Assembly: GCF_000428145.1 (NCBI RefSeq)
Contig: NZ_ATZJ01000050.1
Location: 1-25,759, forward strand
DNA from: Chitinilyticum litopenaei DSM 21440
Lineage (GTDB): Bacteria; Pseudomonadota; Gammaproteobacteria; Burkholderiales; Chitinibacteraceae
DNA: 25,759 bases
Reading direction: 5' to 3'
The position numbers were made by a program, and so were the translations under genes. This document shows positions 13,854 to 20,635 of the stretch, in pieces. Below the pieces are notes generated by a model. That model had not been told where the DNA came from, made no database searches, and saw only the letters and a program-made list of their open reading frames with translations. Position 1 is the stretch's first letter. Each line of letters begins with the position of its first letter.

Positions 13854-14423
13854 TTACTTGGCGGCCATTGCTTCGATTTGGATGGTCAGCTTCACTTCGT
13901 CGCCCACGGCCGGCACATAGGTGTTCATGCCGAACTCGCTGCGCTTGATGGTCGCGGTGGCATCCGCACCGCACCACGGCTTTTTGGCCATCGGATGCGA
14001 ATCGACGCACTTGAAGGTGCTCACGTTCAGCGTCAGCGGCTTGGTCACGCCCAGCAGGGTGAAGTCGCCCGAGACCGACACCAGCTTGTCGCCTGCAAAC
14101 TTCAGGTTCTTGCTCTTGAAGGTCATGGCCGGAAATTTGGCGACGTTGAAGAAGTCTTCACTCTTCAGGTGTTCGTCACGCTTGGCCCAGCCGGTGTCGA
14201 TGCTGGCGGTGTCGATGCTGATGTCCACCGAACCGGTCTTGGCGGCCTGGTCGAGCACGATGGCGCCGCTGGTCTTGTTGAAGCGGCCATGCTGGGTCGA
14301 GAAGCCCAGGTGGTCGACGGTGAATTGCGGGTAGGTGTGCGACTGGTCGATGGTGTAGTTGACCGGTGCGGCGACGGCAGAACCGGCGGCGGCGAGCAGG
14401 GTGGCGATCAGCAGGTGTTTCAT
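13854..14423 (-). CDS. YceI family periplasmic protein (copy 1)
   Basis: A 189-residue secreted protein of the YceI lipocalin-like fold, thought to bind polyisoprenoid or other amphiphilic ligands in the periplasm. Signal peptide MKHLLIATLLAAAGSAVA with probable cleavage before AP. The mature part has the family pattern YTIDQSHTYPQFTVDHLGFS, KRDEHLKSEDFFNVAKFP, and TLLGVTKPLTLNV. C162 and C173 (FKCVDSHP, PWCGADAT) may form a disulphide. GGAGAA precedes the ATG at 14423. Downstream of a second YceI gene and cytochrome b561 on the same strand, as in the yceJ-yceI pair of E. coli. The ligand is unknown. Confidence 0.92.
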   Translation of the reverse strand: MKHLLIATLLAAAGSAVAAPVNYTIDQSHTYPQFTVDHLGFSTQHGRFNKTSGAIVLDQAAKTGSVDISIDTASIDTGWAKRDEHLKSEDFFNVAKFPAMTFKSKNLKFAGDKLVSVSGDFTLLGVTKPLTLNVSTFKCVDSHPMAKKPWCGADATATIKRSEFGMNTYVPAVGDEVKLTIQIEAMAAK

Positions 14424-14529
14424 GGTGTGTTCTCCGGATGGATGTTCAGGTCGTGGATTCGGATCAGGTCTGCGCAAAGAACTGACGGGCTGCCGCGCAG
14501 GAAGCCGCCCGCCTGGAAAGTCGCCGCGT

Positions 14530-15087
14530 TCAGTCGGCCTTGCCCTTGACGAGCAGCTTGTACTTCACCAGCACCTCGTCGGCGACGGTTTCGGTATCGG
14601 CCCACACGCCGTCGCCAAGCTGGAAGGCCAGACGCTTGACCGGGACCGTGCCCTTGAGCTCCAGCGTGTCGCCCAGTTGCGTGGCGGTGAGCTGGCCGGT
14701 CACGTCGCGGCTGACGCCCTTGATGGTCAGCTTGCCTTTCACTTCGAACTTGCCGCCGCCGAGCGCCTTGACGCCGGTGGCGCTGAAGGTGGCCTTGGGG
14801 AAGGCGGCGACGTTGAACCAGGGCTTTTTCTTGGCTTCGGCATTGCCGTCCGGGCCGCCGACGTCGATGGTGTTCGGGTCGATCGTGAGCTCGGCGCGGG
14901 CTTTTTCCGGCTTGGCCGGGTCGAAGTTCACGCTGCCGCCGAAGGACTTGAAGTAGCCGTCGACCGAGCCGCCCATTTGCTTGAAGGTGAATTCGATGCG
15001 GCTTTTGCCGGTATCGATGGTCTGCGCGGCCAGCAGCGGGGCGGAGGCCAGCGTCAGGCCGGCGGTGAGCAGAAGGGAACGGATCAT
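14530..15087 (-). CDS. YceI family periplasmic protein (copy 2)
   Basis: A 185-residue diverged paralogue of the neighbouring YceI protein. Signal peptide MIRSLLLTAGLTLASAPLLA with probable cleavage before AQT. The YceI barrel is recognisable from IDTGKSRIEFTFKQMGG, FDPAKPEKARAELTIDPNTI, AKKKPWFNVAAFPKATF and KLTIKGVSRDVTGQLTA. It lacks the cysteine pair of copy 1. GGAG stands 8-9 bases before the ATG at 15087. It lies 106 bp upstream of copy 1 and 314 bp downstream of cytochrome b561; the second gap is filled largely by a dispersed repeat. Confidence 0.9.
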   Translation of the reverse strand: MIRSLLLTAGLTLASAPLLAAQTIDTGKSRIEFTFKQMGGSVDGYFKSFGGSVNFDPAKPEKARAELTIDPNTIDVGGPDGNAEAKKKPWFNVAAFPKATFSATGVKALGGGKFEVKGKLTIKGVSRDVTGQLTATQLGDTLELKGTVPVKRLAFQLGDGVWADTETVADEVLVKYKLLVKGKAD

Positions 15088-15228
15088 CGTGAAGCTCCAA
15101 GTCGGTGTAATGGTGTTCAATCTCATTCTGGCGGCGAGTCATGGACAGGCAGGCGCGCCAGGGGTTCCGGGTTATTCCAGTGTTTGTTTGCGACTGAGTG
15201 GCAAGGCTGCTCAGCAAAACCCAAATTC

Positions 15229-15338
15229 ACCACAGAGACACAGAGAGCACAGAGAAAAGCGGGAGCACGGCTAGGCGGGTGCACGGCTAGGCATTTCTCT
15301 GGGTTTTACTTCCTCTGTGTCCTCTGTGCCTCTGTGGT
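15229..15338. repeat. CACAGAG-type inverted-repeat element
   Basis: The left arm ACCACAGAGACACAGAGAGC (from 15229) and the right arm TCCTCTGTGCCTCTGTGGT (to 15338) are inverted repeats of about 26 bp. This CACAGAG-rich repeat type is widespread in proteobacterial genomes. The centre carries the direct repeat GCACGGCTAGGC twice, 16 bases apart. It splits the b561-yceI gene run. The flank at 15204-15228 (GCTCAGCAAAACCCAAATTC) is nearly identical to the flank of MITE copy 3. Confidence 0.8.
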
Positions 15339-15401
15339 TCAATCGGTTTTTTGGGGTTTGCCGAGAAGGGTTTCCAATCAGGTGGTGCGTTGCGGCTGTG
15401 C

Positions 15402-15953
15402 CTACTTGCGGCGCAGGAAGGGCAGCATGCGCGAGAGCGTGGTATCACGGTCGATCACGTGGTGCTTGATCGCGGCGGCGGCGTGCAGCACCACCAGCAC
15501 CAGCAGCGTCCACGCCATCAGTTCGTGCGCGTCTTTCAGCAGATGGCCCAGTTCCTCGTTCTTGCCGACCAGATCGGGCAGCGGCAGCTTGCCGAACAGC
15601 ACGACCGAGTAGCCCTTGGCCGAGCTCATCAGCCAGCCGGCCATGGGCAGCGCGAACATCAATAGATAGAGCAGGTGGTGCACGCCGGCGGCCAGCTTGC
15701 GCTGCCAGGCCGGCAGGCTGGCGTCGGGTTCGGGCGCGCCACGCACGAGGCGCCAGACGAGCCGTGCCACCACCAGCATCAGCACGACCATCCCCAGCCA
15801 TTTGTGCCAGCTGATCAGCGCGAATTTGGCCGGCGAGAGCGGCATGTCGTCAAACACCAGCGCGACGGTGAAAACGCCGGCGATCAGCAGCGCCACGCCC
15901 CAGTGCAGCAGGATTTGCAGGCCATCGTAGTGATCGGGTTTGCTGCGAGTCAT
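15402..15953 (-). CDS. Cytochrome b561 family protein
   Basis: A 183-residue four-helix inner-membrane b-type cytochrome of the CybB/YceJ family that passes electrons between the quinone pool and periplasmic partners. Candidate haem ligands are H17 (QILLHWGVALL), H50 (ISWHKWLG), H143 (KDAHELMAW) and H157 (VVLHAAAA). The ATG at 15953 has AAGGA 9 bases upstream; longer frames upstream lack conservation. The first gene of the b561-YceI-YceI run on the minus strand, though the repeat at 15229-15338 separates it from the others. Confidence 0.93.
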   Translation of the reverse strand: MTRSKPDHYDGLQILLHWGVALLIAGVFTVALVFDDMPLSPAKFALISWHKWLGMVVLMLVVARLVWRLVRGAPEPDASLPAWQRKLAAGVHHLLYLLMFALPMAGWLMSSAKGYSVVLFGKLPLPDLVGKNEELGHLLKDAHELMAWTLLVLVVLHAAAAIKHHVIDRDTTLSRMLPFLRRK

Positions 15954-16276
15954 CGGGATTAGTCCTTTATCCAAATAAATTGAATGTGGGTTGAATTCTA
16001 TTGAGCGGCTTGCTGACAAGAAAGCGGAAAAAGTTGCTTGAATCATTCTGGAAAATTGAATGTTCTTGCGGCGGCGACGGCTTGCGTCGCCCTATCGGTG
16101 TAGTCAAGCCGGCCGCGCCGGTAAAGCCCCGGTGGCCACCTGGGCCAGAATCTTGCGCCACCGCAGGCGATGGCCGGGGAAAAAACGGTTAGAATCACCG
16201 CTTCGCGTACAGGCGGCCCCGCGAGCGGCGGACGCGGCAACACGGGGGCAAAACAGTGTCAGGCAGGGAGGCAGAC
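15954..16276. other. Divergent intergenic region between b561 and carbonic anhydrase
   Basis: The first ~100 bases are AT-rich and probably hold the b561 promoter. A 7-bp hairpin GGCGACG/CGTCGCC lies at 16073-16091. GGTTAGAAT at 16188-16195 is a plausible -10 for the carbonic anhydrase gene but lacks a good -35. No coding sequence is supported here. Confidence 0.5.
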
Positions 16277-16921
16277 GTGCAGGATATCGAGAAATTCATC
16301 GGCGGTTTTCGCCGCTTCCAACACAAATACTTCGGCGAGCATTCGCCCAACCTATTTGACGAACTCAAACGCGGCCAGCATCCGAAAACGCTGGTGATCG
16401 GCTGTTCCGACTCGCGTGTCGACCCGGCCTTGCTGACCGATTCCGACCCGGGCGACCTGTTCGTCGTGCGCAATATCGCCAACCTCGTCCCGCCCTACGA
16501 AGTCGACGGCGCCTTTCACGGCGTGTCCTCGGCGATCGAATACGCGGTGTGCGAGCTGCAGGTTCGCCAGATCGTCATTCTCGGCCACTCCGGCTGCGGC
16601 GGCATTTCCGCGCTGCTCAAGGGCTACCAGCCCAAGACCGAGGCGAACTTCGTCGGTCGCTGGGTGCAGATCGCCCAGTCCGCGCGCGACCAGGTCGTCG
16701 CCGAGCTGGCGCACAAAACGCCCGAACAGCAGCTGCGCGCCTGCGAAATGGCGTCCATCATCGTCTCGCTCGACAATCTGATGACCTTTCCCTTTATCGC
16801 CGAGCGCGTCGAAGCAGGCCAGCTCAGCCTGATCGGCTGGTACTTCGACATCCAGAAGGGCGCGCTCTACGACTTCGGCCAGGCAGACCACACCTTCAAG
16901 GAACTGGTGACTGCTCTGTAA
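16277..16921 (+). CDS. can: Beta-class carbonic anhydrase
   Basis: A 214-residue zinc enzyme interconverting CO2 and bicarbonate in the cytoplasm. Zinc ligands are C43 (IGCSDSRVDP), H104 and C107 (LGHSGCGGI); the catalytic dyad D45/R47 is intact. The conserved VVRNIANLVPPYE segment is present. The GTG at 16277 is preferred because AGGGAGG lies 6 bases upstream; an in-frame GTG at 16256 would add seven residues and has no ribosome site. Length and motifs fit the E. coli Can type. Transcribed alone and followed by a GC-rich hairpin at 16933-16961. Confidence 0.95.
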   Translation: MQDIEKFIGGFRRFQHKYFGEHSPNLFDELKRGQHPKTLVIGCSDSRVDPALLTDSDPGDLFVVRNIANLVPPYEVDGAFHGVSSAIEYAVCELQVRQIVILGHSGCGGISALLKGYQPKTEANFVGRWVQIAQSARDQVVAELAHKTPEQQLRACEMASIIVSLDNLMTFPFIAERVEAGQLSLIGWYFDIQKGALYDFGQADHTFKELVTAL

Positions 16922-16932
16922 ATACCGGCCAG

Positions 16933-16961
16933 CCCCGCCGTTCGGCCAAAGCCGGGCGGGG
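16933..16961. terminator. GC-rich hairpin after carbonic anhydrase
   Basis: CCCCGCC/GGCGGGG outer stem with inner CGGC/GCCG stem and loop CAAA, starting 11 bases after the stop codon. No T run follows, so this may be a transcript-stabilising hairpin or Rho-assisted end rather than a true intrinsic terminator. Confidence 0.45.
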
Positions 16962-17032
16962 TCGGAATTCGGCGCGGCAGGGCAGAGCAGACACCGCGCA
17001 CCTGATCAGCAAGATTGCTCAGCGAAACCCAA

Positions 17033-17174
17033 CCTGATTAGGTAGCCAGCTCAGCAACTCGTCATACCGGCGAAAGCCGGTATCTAGAGCGCCGCTTGAA
17101 CAGGCATTGCAGCTGGATTCCCGCTTTCGCGGGAATGACGAACTGTACTTTGCTGAGGTAGCTACCTAATCAGG
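17033..17174. repeat. MITE-like element, copy 3 (142 bp), with 8-bp target duplication
   Basis: Perfect 14-bp terminal inverted repeats CCTGATTAGGTAGC (17033-17046) and GCTACCTAATCAGG (17161-17174), with similarity continuing inward. Two internal REP-like hairpins lie at about 17060-17083 and 17117-17136 (ATTCCC-N8-GGGAAT). AAACCCAA abuts both ends (17025-17032 and 17175-17182), a clean 8-bp target site duplication. Removing the element and one duplicate restores a sequence closely matching the flank and left arm of the CACAGAG repeat at 15204-15240. Confidence 0.9.
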
Positions 17175-17185
17175 AAACCCAAACC

Positions 17186-17280
17186 AAGCACAGAGGCGCA
17201 GAGGCACAGAGAAAACCAGTCCGGCCGGCAGCTCTGGCTGATCTTAGTTTCTCCTGCCTGATTTTTACCCTGTGTCTTGC
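17186..17280. repeat. Degenerate CACAGAG-type element
   Basis: The left arm AGCACAGAGGCGCAGAGGCA (from about 17186) is clear. The right arm survives only as a weak match (TTTCTC...TTTTTACCCTGTGTCTT, to about 17279). This is the repeat into whose flank MITE copy 3 inserted. Confidence 0.6.
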
Positions 17281-17350
17281 GTTGGCTGTTTGCGGTTTTC
17301 CTGCTGGCGGCAACGCCGGCCAGGCAGATTCCTTGCTGGTCTTGTTTGCT

Positions 17351-17400
17351 TGGGTATTGGCGTGTAGCCTCTCTGCTGATTGGCTTGTGGCGATATACCC
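17351..17400. repeat. GGGTATT palindromic repeat, copy C
   Basis: Starts TGGGTATTGGCGTGTAGCCT and ends GGCGATATACCC; same length and terminal motifs as copy A at 13759-13809 but with a diverged inner stem. It lies between the degenerate CACAGAG element and the recQ promoter region. Confidence 0.65.
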
Positions 17401-17454
17401 TTGGTGTCGTCTGTCTTCGGGTGATTGGGGCGCGGCAGGGGAATGGCCTTGCGC

Positions 17455-17460
17455 TACAAT
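17455..17460 (+). promoter_or_regulatory. Probable -10 box for recQ
   Basis: TACAAT in GCGCTACAATGGCGC, about 26 bases before the GTG start of recQ. No clear -35 at the usual spacing. If this is the -10, the in-frame ATG at 17459 cannot be the start codon. Confidence 0.4.
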
Positions 17461-17485
17461 GGCGCTTTGTCACTTTGGCCCGCGC

Positions 17486-19267
17486 GTGAACGACACCCCG
17501 CATTCCATCCTCCAGCACGTATTCGGCTACCACGCCTTCCGTGGCGAGCAGGAAGCCATCGTCCGTCATGTGGCGGAGGGCGGCGACGCGCTGGTGCTGA
17601 TGCCCACCGGCGGCGGCAAGTCGCTGTGCTTCCAGGTGCCGGCGCTGCTGCGGCCCGGCTGCGGCGTGGTGGTGTCGCCGCTGATTGCGCTGATGCAGGA
17701 CCAGGTGGAAACGCTGCGCGAGCTGGGCGTGGAAGCCGCCTTTCTCAATTCGACGCTGGATGCCGAGGCCGCGCGCCAGGTGATCCGCGATTTCGTTTCC
17801 GGCAATCTGAAGCTGCTGTATGTCGCGCCGGAGCGCCTCGTCACTCCGCGCTTTCTCGACATCCTGCGCGATGCCCCGGTGAACCTGTTTGCCATCGACG
17901 AGGCGCATTGCGTATCGCAATGGGGGCATGATTTCCGTCCGGAATACATGGGGCTGTCGGTACTGGCCGACGAGTTTCCGCACATCCCGCGCATCGCACT
18001 GACCGCCACGGCCGATCACGCCACGCGCGAGGAAATGGTCGACAAGCTGCGCCTGCAGGGCGCACGGCAGTTCGTTACCAGCTTCGACCGGCCGAACCTG
18101 CGCTATACCATCGTCGAAAAGCAGAAATCGAAAGAACAGCTGCTGAGCTTTCTGCGGCGCGAGCACGAGGGTGAATCGGGGATTGTGTACTGCCTGTCGC
18201 GAAAGCGCGTCGAGGATACGGCCGCGTGGTTGAGGACGCAGGAAATCCGCGCCTTTCCCTACCATGCCGGTCTCGATGCCAGCACACGCGCCAAGCACCA
18301 GCAGATTTTCCTGCGCGAAGAAGGCGTGGTGATGGTGGCGACGATTGCCTTTGGCATGGGCATCGACAAACCGGACGTGCGTTTCGTCGCGCACCTGGAT
18401 CTGCCCAAATCCATCGAGGGCTATTACCAGGAAATCGGCCGCGCCGGCCGCGATGGCCTGCCGGCCAATGCCTGGCTGGCCTATGGCCTGAACGACGTGA
18501 TTCTGCTCTCCGACATGATCGCGCAGGGCGGTTCCAGCGAAGAGCAGAAAATCGTCGAGAAGCGCAAGCTCGACGCGATGCTGGGCCTGTGCGAGGCGAC
18601 CGCCTGCCGGCGCCAGACGCTGCTTGCCTACTTTGGCGAGGCCGCCCAGCCCTGCGGCAACTGCGACAACTGCCTGAACCCGCCCCGGCTGATCGACATG
18701 AGCGAGGCGGCGAAAATGGCGCTGTCCTGCGTGTTCCGTACCGGCAACCGTTTCGGTGTCGGCCATCTGGTCGACGTACTGCGCGGCAAGAAAACCGACA
18801 AGGTCACCGAGCTGTTCCATGACCGCGTCTCGACCTTCGGGATCGGCGCCAAGGTGCACGAGGCCGACTGGCGCGCCGTCTATCGTCAGCTGCTCGCCTG
18901 TGGCGCGCTGCAGCTCAAGCCTGGCGGCATGGGGGGGCTGGAGCTGACCGATGCGTCGCGCGCAATCCTGCGCGGCGAGCAGCCCCTGTACCTGCGCGAG
19001 CGCACGCAGAAATTCAGCTACAAGGACAGGGATGCCGAATTCGACACGGCGGCCGATCGCGAGTTGTGGCAGGCGCTGCGCAAGTTGCGCAAGCAGTTGG
19101 CCGACGAACAGGACGTGCCGGCCTATGTGATTTTCAGCGATGCCACGCTCAAGGAAATGGTGCGCGCCCGCCCGGCCGATCACTACGAGTTCGGCCGCCT
19201 CACCGGGGTGGGCGACCGCAAGCTCGACAAGTACGGCGACGCGTTTCTGGCGGTGATTCGGGGCTGA
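17486..19267 (+). CDS. recQ: ATP-dependent DNA helicase RecQ
   Basis: A 3'-to-5' superfamily 2 helicase for recombination and replication-fork repair, 593 residues (E. coli RecQ 609). In order: motif 0 YHAFRGEQ, Walker A MPTGGGKS (residues ~39-46), DEAH box at 138-141 within AIDEAHCVSQWGHDFRP, motif III ALTATA, motif VI YYQEIGRAGRDG, RQC zinc cysteines C374, C390, C393, C396 (QPCGNCDNC), the winged-helix RQC domain, and a single C-terminal HRDC domain (~515-593). The GTG at 17486 fits the E. coli/Neisseria N-terminus; an in-frame ATG at 17459 overlaps a probable -10 box, and neither has a strong ribosome site. A monocistronic gene behind a run of dispersed repeats. Confidence 0.95.
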   Translation: MNDTPHSILQHVFGYHAFRGEQEAIVRHVAEGGDALVLMPTGGGKSLCFQVPALLRPGCGVVVSPLIALMQDQVETLRELGVEAAFLNSTLDAEAARQVIRDFVSGNLKLLYVAPERLVTPRFLDILRDAPVNLFAIDEAHCVSQWGHDFRPEYMGLSVLADEFPHIPRIALTATADHATREEMVDKLRLQGARQFVTSFDRPNLRYTIVEKQKSKEQLLSFLRREHEGESGIVYCLSRKRVEDTAAWLRTQEIRAFPYHAGLDASTRAKHQQIFLREEGVVMVATIAFGMGIDKPDVRFVAHLDLPKSIEGYYQEIGRAGRDGLPANAWLAYGLNDVILLSDMIAQGGSSEEQKIVEKRKLDAMLGLCEATACRRQTLLAYFGEAAQPCGNCDNCLNPPRLIDMSEAAKMALSCVFRTGNRFGVGHLVDVLRGKKTDKVTELFHDRVSTFGIGAKVHEADWRAVYRQLLACGALQLKPGGMGGLELTDASRAILRGEQPLYLRERTQKFSYKDRDAEFDTAADRELWQALRKLRKQLADEQDVPAYVIFSDATLKEMVRARPADHYEFGRLTGVGDRKLDKYGDAFLAVIRG

Positions 19268-19340
19268 GTCGCTGCGCCAGTCAATTCCTGTTTTGGCACT
19301 TCTGCTTGCGCAGCAGTGCTGTAACTAAGGTGAAACCCTG

Positions 19341-19466
19341 ATGAAAAGAGACGCTTTATCCGGGGGATATGCGTTTATGTTGCACTCCTGCGACGGCCAT
19401 TTGACGCCGTTCAGGCCGGGGCATACATTGCTTGCAGTTGCCCCAGCGGTGGGGCTCACAGTGTAA
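19341..19466 (+). CDS. Possible 41-residue small protein (doubtful)
   Basis: An ATG at 19341, with AAGG about 11 bases upstream, opens a 41-codon frame starting MKRDALSGGYAFML and ending at TAA 19464-19466, 29 bases before the terminator stem at 19496. No family is recognised. The last third overlaps the small RNA predicted from 19436, so the two readings compete; I favour the RNA because a strong promoter lies inside this frame. Confidence 0.2.
   Translation: MKRDALSGGYAFMLHSCDGHLTPFRPGHTLLAVAPAVGLTV
19401..19429 (+). promoter_or_regulatory. Sigma-70 promoter of small RNA candidate
   Basis: TTGACG (19401-19406), exactly 17 bases, then TACATT (19424-19429). A start near 19435-19437 is expected. 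No annotated protein gene begins downstream on this strand before the terminator at 19496-19525. Confidence 0.6.
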
Positions 19467-19525
19467 CCTGCTGGCGTGTTCAACACGCTTTTCTCATCCG
19501 CCTCTTCGCGAGGCGGATTTTTTTT
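19436..19525 (+). ncRNA. Candidate ~90-nt small RNA with three stem-loops
   Basis: Bounded by a sigma-70-like promoter and an intrinsic terminator, with no protein gene between. Stem-loop 1: GCCCCA/TGGGGC with loop GCGG (19440-19455). A single-stranded stretch TCACAGTGTAACCTGCT follows. Stem-loop 2: GCGTGT/ACACGC with loop TCA (19474-19488 region). Stem-loop 3 is the terminator. The layout (two short hairpins, an open linker, a terminator with U tail) is that of an Hfq-type regulatory RNA. It is not 6S, 4.5S or tmRNA as far as I can judge. Targets are unknown. Confidence 0.5.
19496..19525 (+). terminator. Intrinsic terminator of small RNA candidate
   Basis: Stem ATCCGCCTC / GAGGCGGAT with loop TTCGC, running into eight T residues (19518-19525). 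Strong, and oriented on the plus strand; recQ ends 229 bases upstream, so it could also serve a long recQ transcript. Confidence 0.85.
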
Positions 19526-19550
19526 GCCCGCTTTCAGGTCTGGCCTGTTG

Positions 19551-19594
19551 GGGTGCGGGCTGCTGGCTTGATTAGACGCCAGCGGCCCGCACCC
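19551..19594. other. 17-bp REP-like hairpin downstream of PIG-L gene
   Basis: Arms 19551-19567 (GGGTGCGGGCTGCTGGC) and 19578-19594 are complementary apart from one G-T pair, around a 10-base loop. It begins 15 bases past the PIG-L stop on the minus strand. No T run follows, so it is more likely a 3'-end stabiliser or Rho-independent-like pause than a classic terminator. Confidence 0.65.
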
Positions 19595-19608
19595 GGTATT
19601 GCGCCAGA

Positions 19609-20466
19609 TCAGGCAAAGACGGCGCGGATGTCGTCGCTCTCGGCGAGGACGTACTTTTTCTCGCTGGCGACGAGCTGCAGGCCGTCGAAGCGGTCAATGC
19701 GGTAGATGGTGCCAAAGGAGAAGGTCGGGGCGGCCACGCCGGCGCCGCCAACGACTTCGGCGCCACGGCGCACATTGTCGGCCATCCACGAGGTCAGGCG
19801 CAGGTGGTAGGGGTTGCGCTGCACTTCGCCCACATGGCAGGCCAGTGCCGCGATCAGGTCGGCCGTGTCGGTGCTGTTGCTGCCGATCAGCGCGTTCGGC
19901 GTGGCCATGGCGCGCCAGAATTCGCTCTGCACGACGAGGCAGGCATGCTTGGCCTTTTTCAGCGCATCCATCACCAGGAAGTGCGTGCCGATGTGTGCGG
20001 CATGGCCGTCGTTGTCATTCGGACAGACCACCACTGCAGGCTTGAGCTCTTCGAGAATGCCGACAATCACATCAACCTTGGCTGCCCAGGCGGCGGCATC
20101 GCCGTCGCGGGTTTTGCAGGTAACGGCTTCCAGGCCGCCCGGAATGGTTTCGCGCAAGCCCCAGGCCAGGTAGTCGCAGGCATTTTTCAGCTCGGCCCAG
20201 CGCTCGGCCTTGCGCGGTACGTTGGAGCCTTGTGTGACCGCCACATTGACCACGCGGTGGCCGGCTTCGCGCTGCAGGCGCAGCGGCAACGCGCCGATGA
20301 TGCATTCGTCATCCGGGTGCGGCGCAAAAATGGCCACGACCGGCGCATCGGCGGCGGCGGTATCCGTGGCCGGCGTCAGGCCGTCGAGATTGGCAAACAG
20401 CGGCGCATCGGTTTTTTGCAGCAGGGTGGCGTGGGCTTCAACAAGGGCGAGATAGGGGTTAGCCAT
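19609..20466 (-). CDS. PIG-L/LmbE family deacetylase
   Basis: A 285-residue putative zinc N-deacetylase acting on an N-acetylated sugar or similar conjugate. The family motif is FAPHPDDECIIG with H50, D52, D53 (D53 and H50 as zinc ligands) and the second histidine cluster is NDNDGHAAHIGTH (H153, H156, H160). No signal peptide, so it should act in the cytoplasm. GGAG precedes the ATG at 20466 by about 6 bases; frames extending further upstream would cross the promoter at 20511-20540. Stand-alone; no glycosyltransferase nearby suggests a substrate. Confidence 0.9.
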   Translation of the reverse strand: MANPYLALVEAHATLLQKTDAPLFANLDGLTPATDTAAADAPVVAIFAPHPDDECIIGALPLRLQREAGHRVVNVAVTQGSNVPRKAERWAELKNACDYLAWGLRETIPGGLEAVTCKTRDGDAAAWAAKVDVIVGILEELKPAVVVCPNDNDGHAAHIGTHFLVMDALKKAKHACLVVQSEFWRAMATPNALIGSNSTDTADLIAALACHVGEVQRNPYHLRLTSWMADNVRRGAEVVGGAGVAAPTFSFGTIYRIDRFDGLQLVASEKKYVLAESDDIRAVFA

Positions 20467-20510
20467 CGGCTTCTCCATGAATTCGGTCGGGGGTGGATCA
20501 AACATCGGGG

Positions 20511-20540
20511 AGTATAGGCGCATCTTCGCAGCCCTTCCAA
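20511..20540 (-). promoter_or_regulatory. Sigma-70 promoter of PIG-L deacetylase
   Basis: Minus strand TTGGAA (20540-20535), 18-base spacer, TATACT (20516-20511), giving a start near 20505, about 40 bases before the ATG at 20466. Confidence 0.55.
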
Positions 20541-20635
20541 CAATGGGTCTTAAGCTGGATCAGCTTTTGCGACTGGGCGCTCGCGCGCATAATCGCGGCT
20601 TGTTTTGCCATCGATCATCAACGGGTTCCCGCGCC

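Noticed and set aside
17162..19183. A 673-codon open frame on the minus strand opposite recQ
   Set aside because: It lies fully antisense to a clear RecQ, has low-complexity GC-driven composition and no recognisable domain. It is a shadow of codon bias in GC-rich DNA.
19268..19525. 6S RNA, SRP RNA or tmRNA at the post-recQ locus
   Set aside because: Too short, and without the conserved 6S bubble, the SRP GGAAGCAGC-type loop or the tmRNA CCA end. Kept only as an unnamed small RNA candidate.
20467..20635. Possible yybP-ykoY manganese riboswitch before DUF475 (GGGGAGTA at 20507)
   Set aside because: Only the GGGGAGTA string fits. The bases are explained by the minus-strand -10 box of the PIG-L promoter, and the second conserved riboswitch segment is absent.
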